A program made the position numbers and the translations under genes. From CAZQXD01 sp964597315 (GTDB taxonomy: Bacteria > Pseudomonadota > Gammaproteobacteria > Competibacterales > Competibacteraceae): 64,000 nt of DNA. Positions 1-7,757 of the stretch are shown here, one piece after another. The notes under the pieces are model-generated. The model worked only from the letters and a program-made list of their open reading frames with translations. It had not been told where the DNA came from and made no database searches. The DNA lies in the NCBI GenBank assembly GCA_964597315.1, contig CAZQXD010000015.1:8961-72960 (forward strand), written 5' to 3'. How positions within the stretch are numbered: position 1 is the first letter of the stretch; each line of letters opens with the position of its first letter.

Positions 1-494
1 GCACGGTCCCAGTCACTTGGGGGGTCGATCTCCTCGGCCTCGATGCCCGCCCGGACGTAGGCGGCCAGCAGACTCGGGATGCTGGCCATCTCGGACCACT
101 CCTCCCTGGCCCACTGGCGGAGGGCCTCCAGGGACGCACCCTCAATGTTCACAGGCAGGACGGGCGACTCCCGGGCGGGGGCGGGCGTACCACCCGGCAC
201 GGCCAAACTCTCCCCCGTGAACCCATCGGGCCAGGGTCGGCAGCCGGAACACCACCAGCCGTGGCCATCCCGCCACCAGTGGCCGCCCCCACAGGTCTTG
301 CAGGGTGTGGAGGGTTTTGGGTTGGGTGCAGGGTTAGAGCGCCGTCGGAGGGCCTCTAGCAGCCCCGGCTTGTGCTGACGGATGGTGGCGCGGTCGGTAT
401 CAGTCAGAGCGCCCCGAGCGCGTAGGTTCTCCCCCTCCAGGCTCAGCACTATGCCCCGGCGTTTCAGATCGGACAGTACGATGAAGGCGTCCAT
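1..494 (-). CDS. TubC_N-like small protein, truncated by window edge
   Basis: The ATG at 494 overlaps the TGA of the upstream ATP-binding gene by one base (TGATG), implying translational coupling. The frame is open for about 164 codons and runs off the left edge. The first 50 residues (MDAFIVLSDLKRRGIVLSL, then a polar stretch ending near PGLLEALRR) resemble the TubC N-terminal docking-domain fold found in small proteins next to primase or helicase genes of integrative elements. Residues about 65-85 hold two Cys pairs (CKTC and, 13 residues on, CSGC), a likely zinc ribbon with several Trp. The role is unknown; the family assignment rests on pattern recognition only. Confidence 0.6.
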   Translation of the reverse strand, partial: MDAFIVLSDLKRRGIVLSLEGENLRARGALTDTDRATIRQHKPGLLEALRRRSNPAPNPKPSTPCKTCGGGHWWRDGHGWWCSGCRPWPDGFTGESLAVPGGTPAPARESPVLPVNIEGASLEALRQWAREEWSEMASIPSLLAAYVRAGIEAEEIDPPSDWDR

Positions 495-1873
495 CAGAAC
501 AGTTCTCCCTCGTCTGCGGTATGAACTTCATCCGACGGGGGCGTATTTTTTTTTCGGCGAGATTTTAAATTTCCTGGATAACGTTCATAAGGTTCATGAA
601 TTTCATACGCATTTGATTTTAAAGGATTTTCTCCATGAACTTCAGAGTTTCCAAGTTCATGGGTATTCCTTTGAAGTTCATGCCCATGAACTTTGCATGA
701 ACTTTGACCTTGGCAAGGTTCATGGGTTTTTTCCTCTTTTTTCAGTGGCTCATGAACTTCATGAACTTCATGAACTTCACGGGCAGCACTTTTATTTCCC
801 GCCGAAAAAAGGGTATCCCCTCCGTGTGCCATGTTCATGCGCTTCAACCCGACGTGGTAGCCGTCCATCCGCCGCACAGGGTCAAACGCCACCTTAACGC
901 CAGCCAGGCGCAGGGCCGGGGCGTTGCGTCGCAATGCATCCGCAAGCCCTTTCCCGGATCGGGGCCATGTTTCCGTATCCTGCCGATAATCGGCCAAGGT
1001 GCTTAGCAATGTCTTGAGCGATCCAGAAAACCCGCCGGGGTTGCGGTCAACAAAGGCCAGCACGGCACAGGCCACGGGTGACGACTCCAGGGCCATCAGA
1101 ACGGCAGCGGTGCGTTTACGCTTGTACAGGTCCGTGAAACTGTCCGCTCGTCCCATCGCCGTGAACATAGCCTCGCCCAAGGTCGCAAAGTCCACCATCC
1201 GGGGTGGGTTCTCCAGCTCGACAGTCGGCAGTGCCCGCAGGGTGGCGCAGAACAAATCCAGCAACGCCCCCAGAATGCCGGGCCGGGCCTGGTCAAACTG
1301 TGCCCGTAAGTCTGAGTCCCGGCGCCGGGACTGGAGTACGGGTAGCTCCAGACGGATGGTGCGGTCGATCAGGTCTTGCGCCGTGGCCAGGGTGGAAATG
1401 CCGTTCATCGCTACGGGGCGTTGCGCTTCGATCAGCGTTTCCTCGGAATTGGTATACAGGGTGCGCCCGGCAAAGCCTCCGCCAGTACTCAACGTGCAGA
1501 GCGCATCCTGTTGGGCCGCAGTCAGGTGAGACAGGTTGTTGAAGCTGACCAGCCAATTATTGGCGGCTGCAACGAAAACATCCTCGACGGTCTTTGGCGC
1601 GGCGCGAAGGTTGACCTCTGACGGGTCCACCAGTTGGCGCAACCGATCTTGTGTGTCGGACTTTCCGCTACCCTGTTCGCCGCTTAGCTCCAGCACTGTG
1701 AAGTGAGTCTCGGGCCGCCAGCACTCCAGCAGATAGGCCAGCACTAGGGGGCGGTCTTCCTCCGGGACGTTGACGACTTCCCAAAGCGCGTCAAGCTTTC
1801 CCCCCGCCACGGGCAACGGCAACGGGGCCATCGTGGGAGTACGCCGAAAGCAAACTGGTGGGGCGTCCACCAC
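494..1873 (-). CDS. ATP-binding replication protein (helicase-like), 5' end disrupted
   Basis: About 459 residues from a GTG. A Walker A motif GEQGSGKS lies near residue 65, followed by a region of the type NNWLVSFNNLSHL and STGGGFAGRTLYT that is characteristic of the primase-linked ATPases of integrative elements. It probably remodels or unwinds DNA during element replication. Homologous-looking sequence (RRYYLDLCNDAWQAVEI) continues upstream of the GTG in the same frame back to a TAA at 1985-1987 with no start codon, so the real N-terminus seems to have been lost by a frameshift. The C-terminal 100 residues are low-complexity with repeated VHE units, encoded by a dense GTTCATG heptamer array. 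Confidence 0.6.
   Translation of the reverse strand: MVDAPPVCFRRTPTMAPLPLPVAGGKLDALWEVVNVPEEDRPLVLAYLLECWRPETHFTVLELSGEQGSGKSDTQDRLRQLVDPSEVNLRAAPKTVEDVFVAAANNWLVSFNNLSHLTAAQQDALCTLSTGGGFAGRTLYTNSEETLIEAQRPVAMNGISTLATAQDLIDRTIRLELPVLQSRRRDSDLRAQFDQARPGILGALLDLFCATLRALPTVELENPPRMVDFATLGEAMFTAMGRADSFTDLYKRKRTAAVLMALESSPVACAVLAFVDRNPGGFSGSLKTLLSTLADYRQDTETWPRSGKGLADALRRNAPALRLAGVKVAFDPVRRMDGYHVGLKRMNMAHGGDTLFSAGNKSAAREVHEVHEVHEPLKKEEKTHEPCQGQSSCKVHGHELQRNTHELGNSEVHGENPLKSNAYEIHEPYERYPGNLKSRRKKNTPPSDEVHTADEGELF
592..839. repeat. Array of GTTCATG heptamers (iteron-like)
   Basis: Eleven perfect copies of GTTCATG or its complement CATGAAC lie in 248 bp: forward at 592, 655, 676, 718 and 833, reverse at 634, 685, 696, 751, 760 and 769. 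Three overlap a palindromic TTCATGAA (593, 758, 767). The segment is visibly more AT-rich than its surroundings. It coincides with the 3' end of the ATP-binding protein gene, where in-frame copies encode VHE repeats, but the two orientations and variable phase are not explained by coding alone. A replication-origin or protein-binding role is an inference. Confidence 0.6.
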
Positions 1874-2394
1874 TCGCCAGCCTTCCGGGCCGATCTCGAC
1901 GGCTTGCCAGGCATCGTTGCACAGGTCTAGGTAATAGCGCCGGTCCTCGATGCGGGCGAGAAAACGCTTTCTGATAAGCTTCCCTTAAATCCTCCAGCCA
2001 TACAAACGTACCGGGTAGCAGGGTTTCAATGCTTTCGATGCGCCATCTTGGGTAGTATTCCTCGCCCGCTACTTCTTGCGTGAGCAGTGAATGGGACTTA
2101 CCCTCCAGGTACGGCCCGTACCACGTCCCAATCCCTGGGCAGCATGGCGTGATATTGACCATGCTCATCCAGATGATAAGAACGAAGCAGTACCTTTTCG
2201 CTACCGCCGGGCAGTGTGGAATATCGGCCTGTTAATAGCCCAACCAAGTTATCCGGGTGTAGCTGCCAGCCGGTCACAAAGGGAATCAGGCGGACGGAGA
2301 CGGCTTTGGCACCATCAATTTCGACAAACGCATCTATTTCCATGGGCTTTGGCACCGAAGCAATAAAGGTAGAGAGGGGCAGGGCAGGCACCAT
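1874..2394 (-). pseudogene. Frameshifted remnant upstream of the ATP-binding gene
   Basis: Coding-like sequence passes through three frames. A 98-codon frame starts at 2394 and ends at 2098 (…HAMLPRDWDVV…). A second frame takes over near 2100 (GKSHSLLTQEVAGEEYYPRW to LPGTFVWLEDLREAYQK) and loses coding character at about 1970. The frame of the downstream ATP-binding protein begins right there (KRFLARIEDRRYYLDL). One extra A in the run at about 1968-1970 would explain the last switch. Either one long gene with two frameshifts or a small gene plus a decapitated ATP-binding gene would fit. The small-ORF alternative starting at 2394 cannot be excluded. Confidence 0.45.
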
Positions 2395-2440
2395 GGCAAT
2401 TGGCAGCTATGGTGCCCACCTGGCTGGTAGGGTGTACCGA

Positions 2441-3508
2441 TCAGTTTTTGGCGAAAATGGCCGCATTCATCCGGCCCACCACTTTGGCGGTATGGGCTTC
2501 GCTCAGATGGCTGTAACGCTTCACCATCTGCAAGGTCTTATGTCCCAGTACCTCGGCGATTTCCGCCAACGTAGCGCCGTTCATGGCCAGATAGGACGCG
2601 CAGGAATGACGTAGGTCGTGCCATCGGAAATCATGGATGCCGGCCCGTTCCAGGGCGTATTCCCAGGCTTCGCGCAGTTCTATGGGGTTGTTCGGGTTAT
2701 GGGGTGATGGGAACACCAGGTCCGTGTCGATCCGCCGTACCTTGGACCGTTCCAGCAGCAGTTCCAAGGCGTGCCCCACCAAGGGGAGCACTCGCCGTTC
2801 CCCGTTCTTGGTTTCGTGCAGGACGATGACGCCCCGCTGGAAGTCCACTTGTGTCCAGCGCATAGCCATGATCTCCATTTTCCGGGCACCCGTGGACAGG
2901 GCCAGCACCACCGCCGGATAAAGATCGGCACTTTTACTGGCCCGACACTCCATTAATAGCCGTTCCCGTTCCTCGTCAGACAGAAATCGCACCCGCCCCC
3001 TCGACTCTTTGGGTCGGGTTACCTTGGAGAAAGGATTGATCTCGATCCACCCCCATTCCTTAGACGCGATGCTGAATGCGTGGCTTAGTGCCGCCATATA
3101 ACGCACTACCGTTGCCGGAGACCGCCGTTTGCCGGTAGGAGTCTTACCCCGGGCCAGTTTGTCCCGGTGTTCCGCTAACAAGGCGGGGGTAACATCGGCT
3201 ACGGTATAGGCGCCGATTTCCTGCCGCCACCATAGTAGGTGCCGGGTCTGATCTCGGGCACTCTTGGGTTTGTGGGGCATGACATCGCGCAGGTAGCGGT
3301 CTACCAGATCCGTCACGGTATGGCGTTTCGCTTCGGTGGTTTTGAAATGCCGCCCTTCCCGAATGGCCGTTTCGGTCTGTTGCGCCCAGCGGCGGGCATC
3401 GGTGAGACGATCGAAGGTGGCAGACTGGGGTGGAAAGCCCTTGAGGCGAACTTTCACCCGGTAGGCTGTTTTGCCGTCGTTACTGACGCGCTTTTCGATG
3501 TTAGCCAT
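2441..3508 (-). CDS. Tyrosine recombinase/integrase of the element
   Basis: 355 residues, usual length for a phage or island integrase. The N-terminal AP2-like arm-binding region (about 1-60) is followed by a SAM-like core-binding domain (about 63-155) and the catalytic domain. All catalytic residues are visible: Arg209 (STGARKMEIM), Lys234 (HETKNGERR), His297 and Arg300 (WHDLRHS), His323 (LGHKT) and the nucleophile Tyr332 (VKRYSHLS). It should cut and join the element at its att site, very probably the 3' end of the neighbouring tRNA-Leu. It appears intact, unlike the replication genes downstream of it. Confidence 0.93.
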   Translation of the reverse strand: MANIEKRVSNDGKTAYRVKVRLKGFPPQSATFDRLTDARRWAQQTETAIREGRHFKTTEAKRHTVTDLVDRYLRDVMPHKPKSARDQTRHLLWWRQEIGAYTVADVTPALLAEHRDKLARGKTPTGKRRSPATVVRYMAALSHAFSIASKEWGWIEINPFSKVTRPKESRGRVRFLSDEERERLLMECRASKSADLYPAVVLALSTGARKMEIMAMRWTQVDFQRGVIVLHETKNGERRVLPLVGHALELLLERSKVRRIDTDLVFPSPHNPNNPIELREAWEYALERAGIHDFRWHDLRHSCASYLAMNGATLAEIAEVLGHKTLQMVKRYSHLSEAHTAKVVGRMNAAIFAKN

Positions 3509-4003
3509 GGTTCCGCTCTCCGTTGTCAGTGGAGCGGCAGGCGATGAAGTTGCTACGCTTTGAAGTAGCCATTGATGCGGTCTCCTAACCAGACTGTGTT
3601 AATGGTCAGGGCCGGGTAGCGGTGTTGGCGCACCGTCCGGCCCGCCTGGCATTTCAGGTTCGAAATACCTACCCACACAGTACGACAAACCGCGATAAAC
3701 GGCAACACCGGATGGATAGTCCGTTGTGTGTATTATTTTTAGCTGAATACAAACAGCTAGTTGAATTTTATTATGATGGGCATGGGGCACTGGTGGGGCA
3801 GTGACAGGCAAAATATGGGTGGTTGGGTGGCCTGAAGTGGTCTTGGTGCCGAGAGATTCCAGTAAGGTCTGGCGGGTAGCGATCAGTCGGGTTCTGATGA
3901 GGTTGGTGGCCAATAGCTGTGCGTAAATGCCCCAAGAGTGTCCCACCGATGGAGTGGCAAGCAGTATGGCAAAAAGGTTTTTTTAATAAGCTACTGAATT
4001 TAT
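3509..4003. other. Non-coding stretch between integrase and tRNA-Leu
   Basis: About 495 bp with no convincing gene. A 115-codon open frame on the minus strand (3599-3946) has no ribosome site or domain and is probably chance. The segment at 3715-3780 is AT-rich and may hold the integrase promoter. A small inverted repeat (GCTAC...GTAGC) lies at about 3549-3566, just upstream of the integrase start. An 11-bp copy of the tRNA 3' end occurs at 3843. This is where arm-type sites and attachment sequences of the element would be expected. Confidence 0.5.
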
Positions 4004-4013
4004 TGGTGCCGAG
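3843..4013. repeat. 11-bp direct repeat of the tRNA-Leu 3' end (att candidate)
   Basis: TTGGTGCCGAG occurs at 3843-3853 and again at 4003-4013, where it forms the 3' end (complement of CTCGGCACCAA) of the tRNA-Leu gene. After the 11 bases the copies diverge (AGATTCC versus GGAGAGA), though both begin with further purines. A short duplication of a tRNA 3' terminus is what recombination at an att site leaves. The copy between integrase and tRNA could be a core site or scar of an earlier event. Eleven bases is short enough to be chance. Confidence 0.35.
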
Positions 4014-4090
4014 GGAGAGACTCGAACTCTCACGGTGTCACCACCGGCGGATTTTGAGTCCGCTGCGTCTACCAGTTCCGCCACCCCGGC
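4004..4090 (-). tRNA. tRNA-Leu (anticodon CAA)
   Basis: The 87-nt minus-strand gene folds as a class II tRNA. The seven-pair acceptor stem (GCCGGGG with CCTCGGC, one G-T pair) is followed by encoded CCA. The anticodon loop is ACTCAAAAT with CAA. The long variable arm is typical of leucine tRNA, and the T loop TTCGAGT is present. The 3' end faces the integrative element and is the likely insertion target. Confidence 0.96.
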
Positions 4091-4380
4091 ACGGGCGGGA
4101 AAGAGCGCATAGTACATGGATTTTCTGGGGTCCGGCAAGGTTTGCCGACGTTTGAATCACCGTTGCCTGTAGGAGCGGCTGGCCGGTCCTTTTCAGTCCA
4201 AAGGTTGATAGGGGTCAATTCTCCACCTGGACCGTTGAGGTTATCGTAGACCCGAGCGCATGACGCCCCAAGGAATACCCGACGGTCCTGGACCACGGGC
4301 GCGTTGTCTCCGGTGTCCGGTGGGCATCGCTTTGGCCGAGGAGGTGTGCGCCATCCGCGCCGTCGCTGGAGGTTCCCGAA

Positions 4381-4878
4381 TTGACCGATGACGAACTGGT
4401 CCAATTGCTGTCGACCCAAGCGTATTTCACGAACCTGCCCAGAGATCACCTGAAGCTGATTACGCCCTGCGCCAGAGAGGTCTGGTATGCGGCTGGGGAG
4501 TATTTATTCCGCCAGGACCAAAGGGCCAACTGCTTCTATATTTTGCTGGAGGGCGAGGTAACCTTGAGCGTTCGTGATCACCGTTCGGGCGCGGCGCACA
4601 TTCAGACCGTGGTCGCTGGAGAGCCGCTGGGCTGGTCCTGGCTGACCCCGCCGTTTCGCTGGCGCTTCGACGGCAAGACCCGGACCCCGGTACGGGCCGT
4701 GGTGTTCCAGGCTGCCTGCCTGCGGGAGCTGATGGACCAGCATTTTCTCCTGGGCTATGAACTGCTCAAGCGGGCTATGGACATCATGGCCAGGCGCTTG
4801 CAAGCCACTCGGCGGCAACTCCTGAACGTCTACGGGGAGCGGCCATGCTCCACCGAACCCCATGACCCCGATCCCTAG
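4381..4878 (+). CDS. Cyclic nucleotide-binding-domain protein without DNA-binding domain
   Basis: 165 residues, essentially a single Crp/Fnr-type cNMP-binding beta-roll (residues about 15-120; the segment GEYLFRQDQRANCFYILLEGEVTL is typical) plus a C-terminal helix. The helix-turn-helix of Crp/Fnr regulators is missing. The start is a TTG supported by GGAGG at 4367-4371, and no ATG occurs near the N-terminus. Such stand-alone domains may gate a partner protein or sense a nucleotide or redox cue, but nothing nearby identifies the partner. It converges on the GNAT-nitrilase gene. Confidence 0.75.
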   Translation: MTDDELVQLLSTQAYFTNLPRDHLKLITPCAREVWYAAGEYLFRQDQRANCFYILLEGEVTLSVRDHRSGAAHIQTVVAGEPLGWSWLTPPFRWRFDGKTRTPVRAVVFQAACLRELMDQHFLLGYELLKRAMDIMARRLQATRRQLLNVYGERPCSTEPHDPDP

Positions 4879-4958
4879 GGTCTTGGGCTACCCTTTGGCC
4901 TGTCGCCAGGGATCAGTGGATGGATGCGCCTGTCCCTGGGCTACAAGCCCGCCTTGGG

Positions 4959-6506
4959 TTAAACCGTCTTCAACCAGCTCACTTTATACAGGTCCAGTCG
5001 CCGGTCCCGGAAGTTGCGAACCGAGCCATGCATGCGCATTTCCTTGAGGCTGTCCAAGTCTAGGTCCACGATCAGGGTCATCTCCGTATTGGGAGTGGCC
5101 TCGGCGGCGATGGCGTCATGGGGGAAAGCAAAATCCGAAGGAGTGAATACCGCCGCTTGGGCGTATTGCATGTCCATGTTCTCCACCTTGGGCAGGTTGC
5201 CGACGCTGCCGGAGATTACCACATAGCATTCGTTCTCGATGGCCCGGGCTTGGGCGCAGCGACGCACCCGCAGATAGGCGTTTTTGGTGTCGGTCCAGAA
5301 CGGCACGAACAGGATCTGCATGCCCTGGTCGGCCAGTATGCGGGGCAGTTCCGGGAACTCCACGTCATAGCAGACTAGCACCCCGATCTTGCCCACGTCG
5401 GTTTCAAACACCCGTAGCTCATCGCCCCCTTGCAAGCCCCAGTAAGCGGACTCATCGGGGGTGATATGCAGCTTGCGTTGGCTCTCCCAGGTGCCGTCGC
5501 GTCGACACAGAAAGGCGGTGTTGTAGAGTTTGTGATCGTGGTATTCCGGCATGGAGCCAGCGATGATATTGACATTGTATGCCAGGGCCAGACGTTGCAT
5601 TTCCTGACGGATTTCGTCGGTGTACTCGGCCAGGCTGCGCACCGCCTCGGCGGGGTTGTCCTGGGGGAACAAACCCATCAAAGGGCCGTTGAAGAACTCG
5701 GGAAACAGCATTAGATCGGCCTTATAGCCGGATACCGCATCCACGAAATACTCCATTTGTTGGAATAGATCGTCCAAAGAGGCGAGGGATCGCATCTGCC
5801 ATTGCACCGCCCCAATTCGCACCACGGTCTTGCTGGCGCCGATCAGTTTCTCCTTGCCCTCATAGTAAATATTCAGCCATTCCAGCAGGGTGGCGTAGGC
5901 TTTGGAATCCCGATCATCGCTCATATAGCCGGTGATGAGTTTGCGGACATGAAAATCATTGGCGAGTTGAAAGGTCAGGATCGGGTCGTAGATCTCCTTG
6001 GCCTTGACCTGCTCCACGTACTGCTGGGGGGACAGCCGATCGGCGTGTTCCCGGTAGCCGGGGATGCGCCCCCCGGCCACGATGGCCCGCAAGTTGAGGT
6101 TCTCGCACAGTTCCTTTCGGGCATCGTAAAGACGTCGGCCCAGACGCAAATCCCGGTACTCCGGGTGTACGAACACATCCACCCCGTAGAGGGTGTCGCC
6201 GTTGGGGTCGTGGTTGGTGATATAGCCGTTGCCGGTGATCCGCTGATAGGTGTGGTTGTCCCCATAGCGGGCATATTCCACGACCAGGCTGATGGCGGCG
6301 GCCACCACCTTGCCATTATCCTCGATACAAATCTGGCCATCGGGAAACCGGGCGATCTGGGAGGCGAACTGTTCCCGTTTCCAAGCTCCGTCCAGGTCTG
6401 GATATACCAGGTCCATGATTTCCTTAATGTCCTCGTAGTCAGACAGCCGGGTATTGCGGAGCCTTAGACGGTGTTGCTCCGCCTGCTTGGGGGTATTATC
6501 GGTCAT
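4959..6506 (-). CDS. GNAT acetyltransferase fused to carbon-nitrogen hydrolase
   Basis: 515 residues with two domains. Residues about 12-200 form a GNAT-type acetyltransferase (VDVFVHPEYRDLRLGRRLYDARKEL is the acetyl-CoA loop region). Residues about 228-505 form a nitrilase-superfamily amidohydrolase with the full triad Glu270 (LFPEFF), Lys345 (RKLHIT) and Cys379 (VCYDVEFPE). This two-domain architecture is known in many proteobacteria, but substrate and pathway are not established. It is cytosolic, since no signal peptide is seen. It stands alone, divergent from the gene at 6680. Confidence 0.88.
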   Translation of the reverse strand: MTDNTPKQAEQHRLRLRNTRLSDYEDIKEIMDLVYPDLDGAWKREQFASQIARFPDGQICIEDNGKVVAAAISLVVEYARYGDNHTYQRITGNGYITNHDPNGDTLYGVDVFVHPEYRDLRLGRRLYDARKELCENLNLRAIVAGGRIPGYREHADRLSPQQYVEQVKAKEIYDPILTFQLANDFHVRKLITGYMSDDRDSKAYATLLEWLNIYYEGKEKLIGASKTVVRIGAVQWQMRSLASLDDLFQQMEYFVDAVSGYKADLMLFPEFFNGPLMGLFPQDNPAEAVRSLAEYTDEIRQEMQRLALAYNVNIIAGSMPEYHDHKLYNTAFLCRRDGTWESQRKLHITPDESAYWGLQGGDELRVFETDVGKIGVLVCYDVEFPELPRILADQGMQILFVPFWTDTKNAYLRVRRCAQARAIENECYVVISGSVGNLPKVENMDMQYAQAAVFTPSDFAFPHDAIAAEATPNTEMTLIVDLDLDSLKEMRMHGSVRNFRDRRLDLYKVSWLKTV

Positions 6507-6679
6507 GGCTGGGGATGCTTCCTTAGGGTTCTCACTTGGAATACGGGAGAATTGTCGTATGGTTTCCGCGTTCTGGATAGGGTATGCGGACTGTCACTGG
6601 GATGAGGATAGCAGCGCCAAGGTCTATCCCGCCTATACTTAGAAATTGCCTTAGATCGTTCATGCGCCGGAGTGCCCAC

Positions 6680-7459
6680 ATGTCCAGTTTCGTTTTCGGT
6701 GATGTCGTCAAAAAATCCCAGACCACCAGGCCATTGGTAGTGCTGGCCAGCCGTGTCAGGGACGGCGTGGAGGAAATCAAGGTCATTGCCGAGGCCGACA
6801 GCCATCCCTGGTGGTGCAAGGCCAGCAGTCTGGTTCCCCGGTCACCGGCTGAAGCGGGGAATGCCGTCCATGAACACCGCTACCACCGGCTGTTGCTGCT
6901 GTGCGCCCGTCTGGCGCTGGCCCAGGGCATTCCAGTGCGCCTGCAAGATGGCGTCTTACAGACCGAACTGTCCGAAGGGAATGAAGACTGGCCGGTTGAG
7001 GCGTCCCGACAGGCGGATTTCCAGACCCTAACCCCGTATCCGGCCTCGTCCCAGCAGGCCTCCGAACCGCCTTCGGAACCGGTCCTGGAACCGGCTTCGG
7101 AGCTAACGCCGGAACCCGCACCCGCACCGGAACCGACGTCAGAACCGGCCACCGACCCGGGGTTGTCCGCCCAGGTGTTAGCCTATGTGGAAAATCGTTT
7201 TGGCGAGGACATCCGCATCGCCGTGGAACAACTGGCCACGGAGGGGGTGGTGACGGCCACCATTTTACAAGCTACCCGCATCAAAAATTTCCTGGAAATC
7301 CACGACATCGCGTTTCGCTATCAGCCCACGGGACAGCACAGCGCCCGGTTGACCACGACGCTGCCTCTGAGCCTGGAACCGCCGGAGGACGAATCCGAGA
7401 GTCGGCAGCAGCAGATTCAATCAGGAGGGGTGGGCCGACCTTTTTGGCCTGCTCTTTAA
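6680..7459 (+). CDS. Hypothetical protein with Pro/Glu-rich linker
   Basis: 259 residues if started at the ATG at 6680, which has GGAG eight bases upstream; the frame stays open further upstream but without coding character. An N-terminal folded region (about 1-115, with repeated leucines in HRLLLLCARLALAQGI) is joined by a linker of Glu-Pro repeats (about 125-165) to a C-terminal helical region (about 168-220). No signal peptide or membrane segment and no family recognised. Its stop overlaps the stop of the convergent gene 7456-7728 by four bases. Confidence 0.6.
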   Translation: MSSFVFGDVVKKSQTTRPLVVLASRVRDGVEEIKVIAEADSHPWWCKASSLVPRSPAEAGNAVHEHRYHRLLLLCARLALAQGIPVRLQDGVLQTELSEGNEDWPVEASRQADFQTLTPYPASSQQASEPPSEPVLEPASELTPEPAPAPEPTSEPATDPGLSAQVLAYVENRFGEDIRIAVEQLATEGVVTATILQATRIKNFLEIHDIAFRYQPTGQHSARLTTTLPLSLEPPEDESESRQQQIQSGGVGRPFWPAL

Positions 7460-7728
7460 TTGACCAGGGGCTGGGGCCGGGATACGTCCTGGCGGGGGCG
7501 AACCTGGCTACGGCACCGGTCCGTCTGGGCAATAATGAGATGTCCCCCCACCGTCGGCGGGACAACGGTCGGGCTGTCGGGATCGTGGCTGATGTCCATG
7601 GGTGGGCGCTTGTAGATCTGAATGGTGCCGTCCTCGGCGATGAGGTAATAACAGAACACCTCGGCGTGAATCGGCGCGGCGAGGGTGGCCAGGACCAGGG
7701 TCAAGAGAAGGGTCGCGGTTCGGGTCAA
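7456..7728 (-). CDS. Small exported hypothetical protein
   Basis: 90 residues starting at a TTG at 7728 that is preceded by AAGGAG with good spacing. A longer frame to 7812 would overlap the upstream TPR gene and lacks a ribosome site. Residues 1-22 (RTATLLLTLVLATLAAPIHA region) are a clear Sec signal peptide cleaved after AHA-like IHA. The mature part has two cysteines and is basic near its end. No family recognised. It lies 29 bp downstream of the TPR gene on the same strand, suggesting one transcript. Confidence 0.6.
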   Translation of the reverse strand: MTRTATLLLTLVLATLAAPIHAEVFCYYLIAEDGTIQIYKRPPMDISHDPDSPTVVPPTVGGHLIIAQTDRCRSQVRPRQDVSRPQPLVN

Positions 7729-7757
7729 GGGAGTACTCCTTATAGCTATCCTGTCGG

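Larger units (their letters stand above)
1..4003. mobile_element. End of a decaying integrative element next to tRNA-Leu
   Basis: This block carries, all on the minus strand, a tyrosine integrase, a frameshifted ATP-binding replication protein and a TubC_N-like small protein, and it ends just beyond the 3' end of a tRNA-Leu gene. An integrase beside the 3' end of a tRNA is the classic layout of an element inserted by site-specific recombination, and helicase-like plus TubC_N-like genes recur together in such elements. The distal end lies outside the window, so neither size nor cargo can be judged. The frameshifts in the replication region suggest it is no longer fully functional. The right boundary is inferred from the tRNA end and could be near 3843 or 4003. 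Confidence 0.7.

Noticed and set aside
3599..3946. 115-codon open frame between integrase and tRNA-Leu
   Set aside because: No ribosome site, no recognisable domain, unusual composition for a protein, and it covers the region where att and promoter sequences are expected.
4905..4940. CCAGGGA...TCCCTGG inverted repeat between convergent genes as a terminator
   Set aside because: Only seven pairs with a 20-base loop and no T run; too weak to call.
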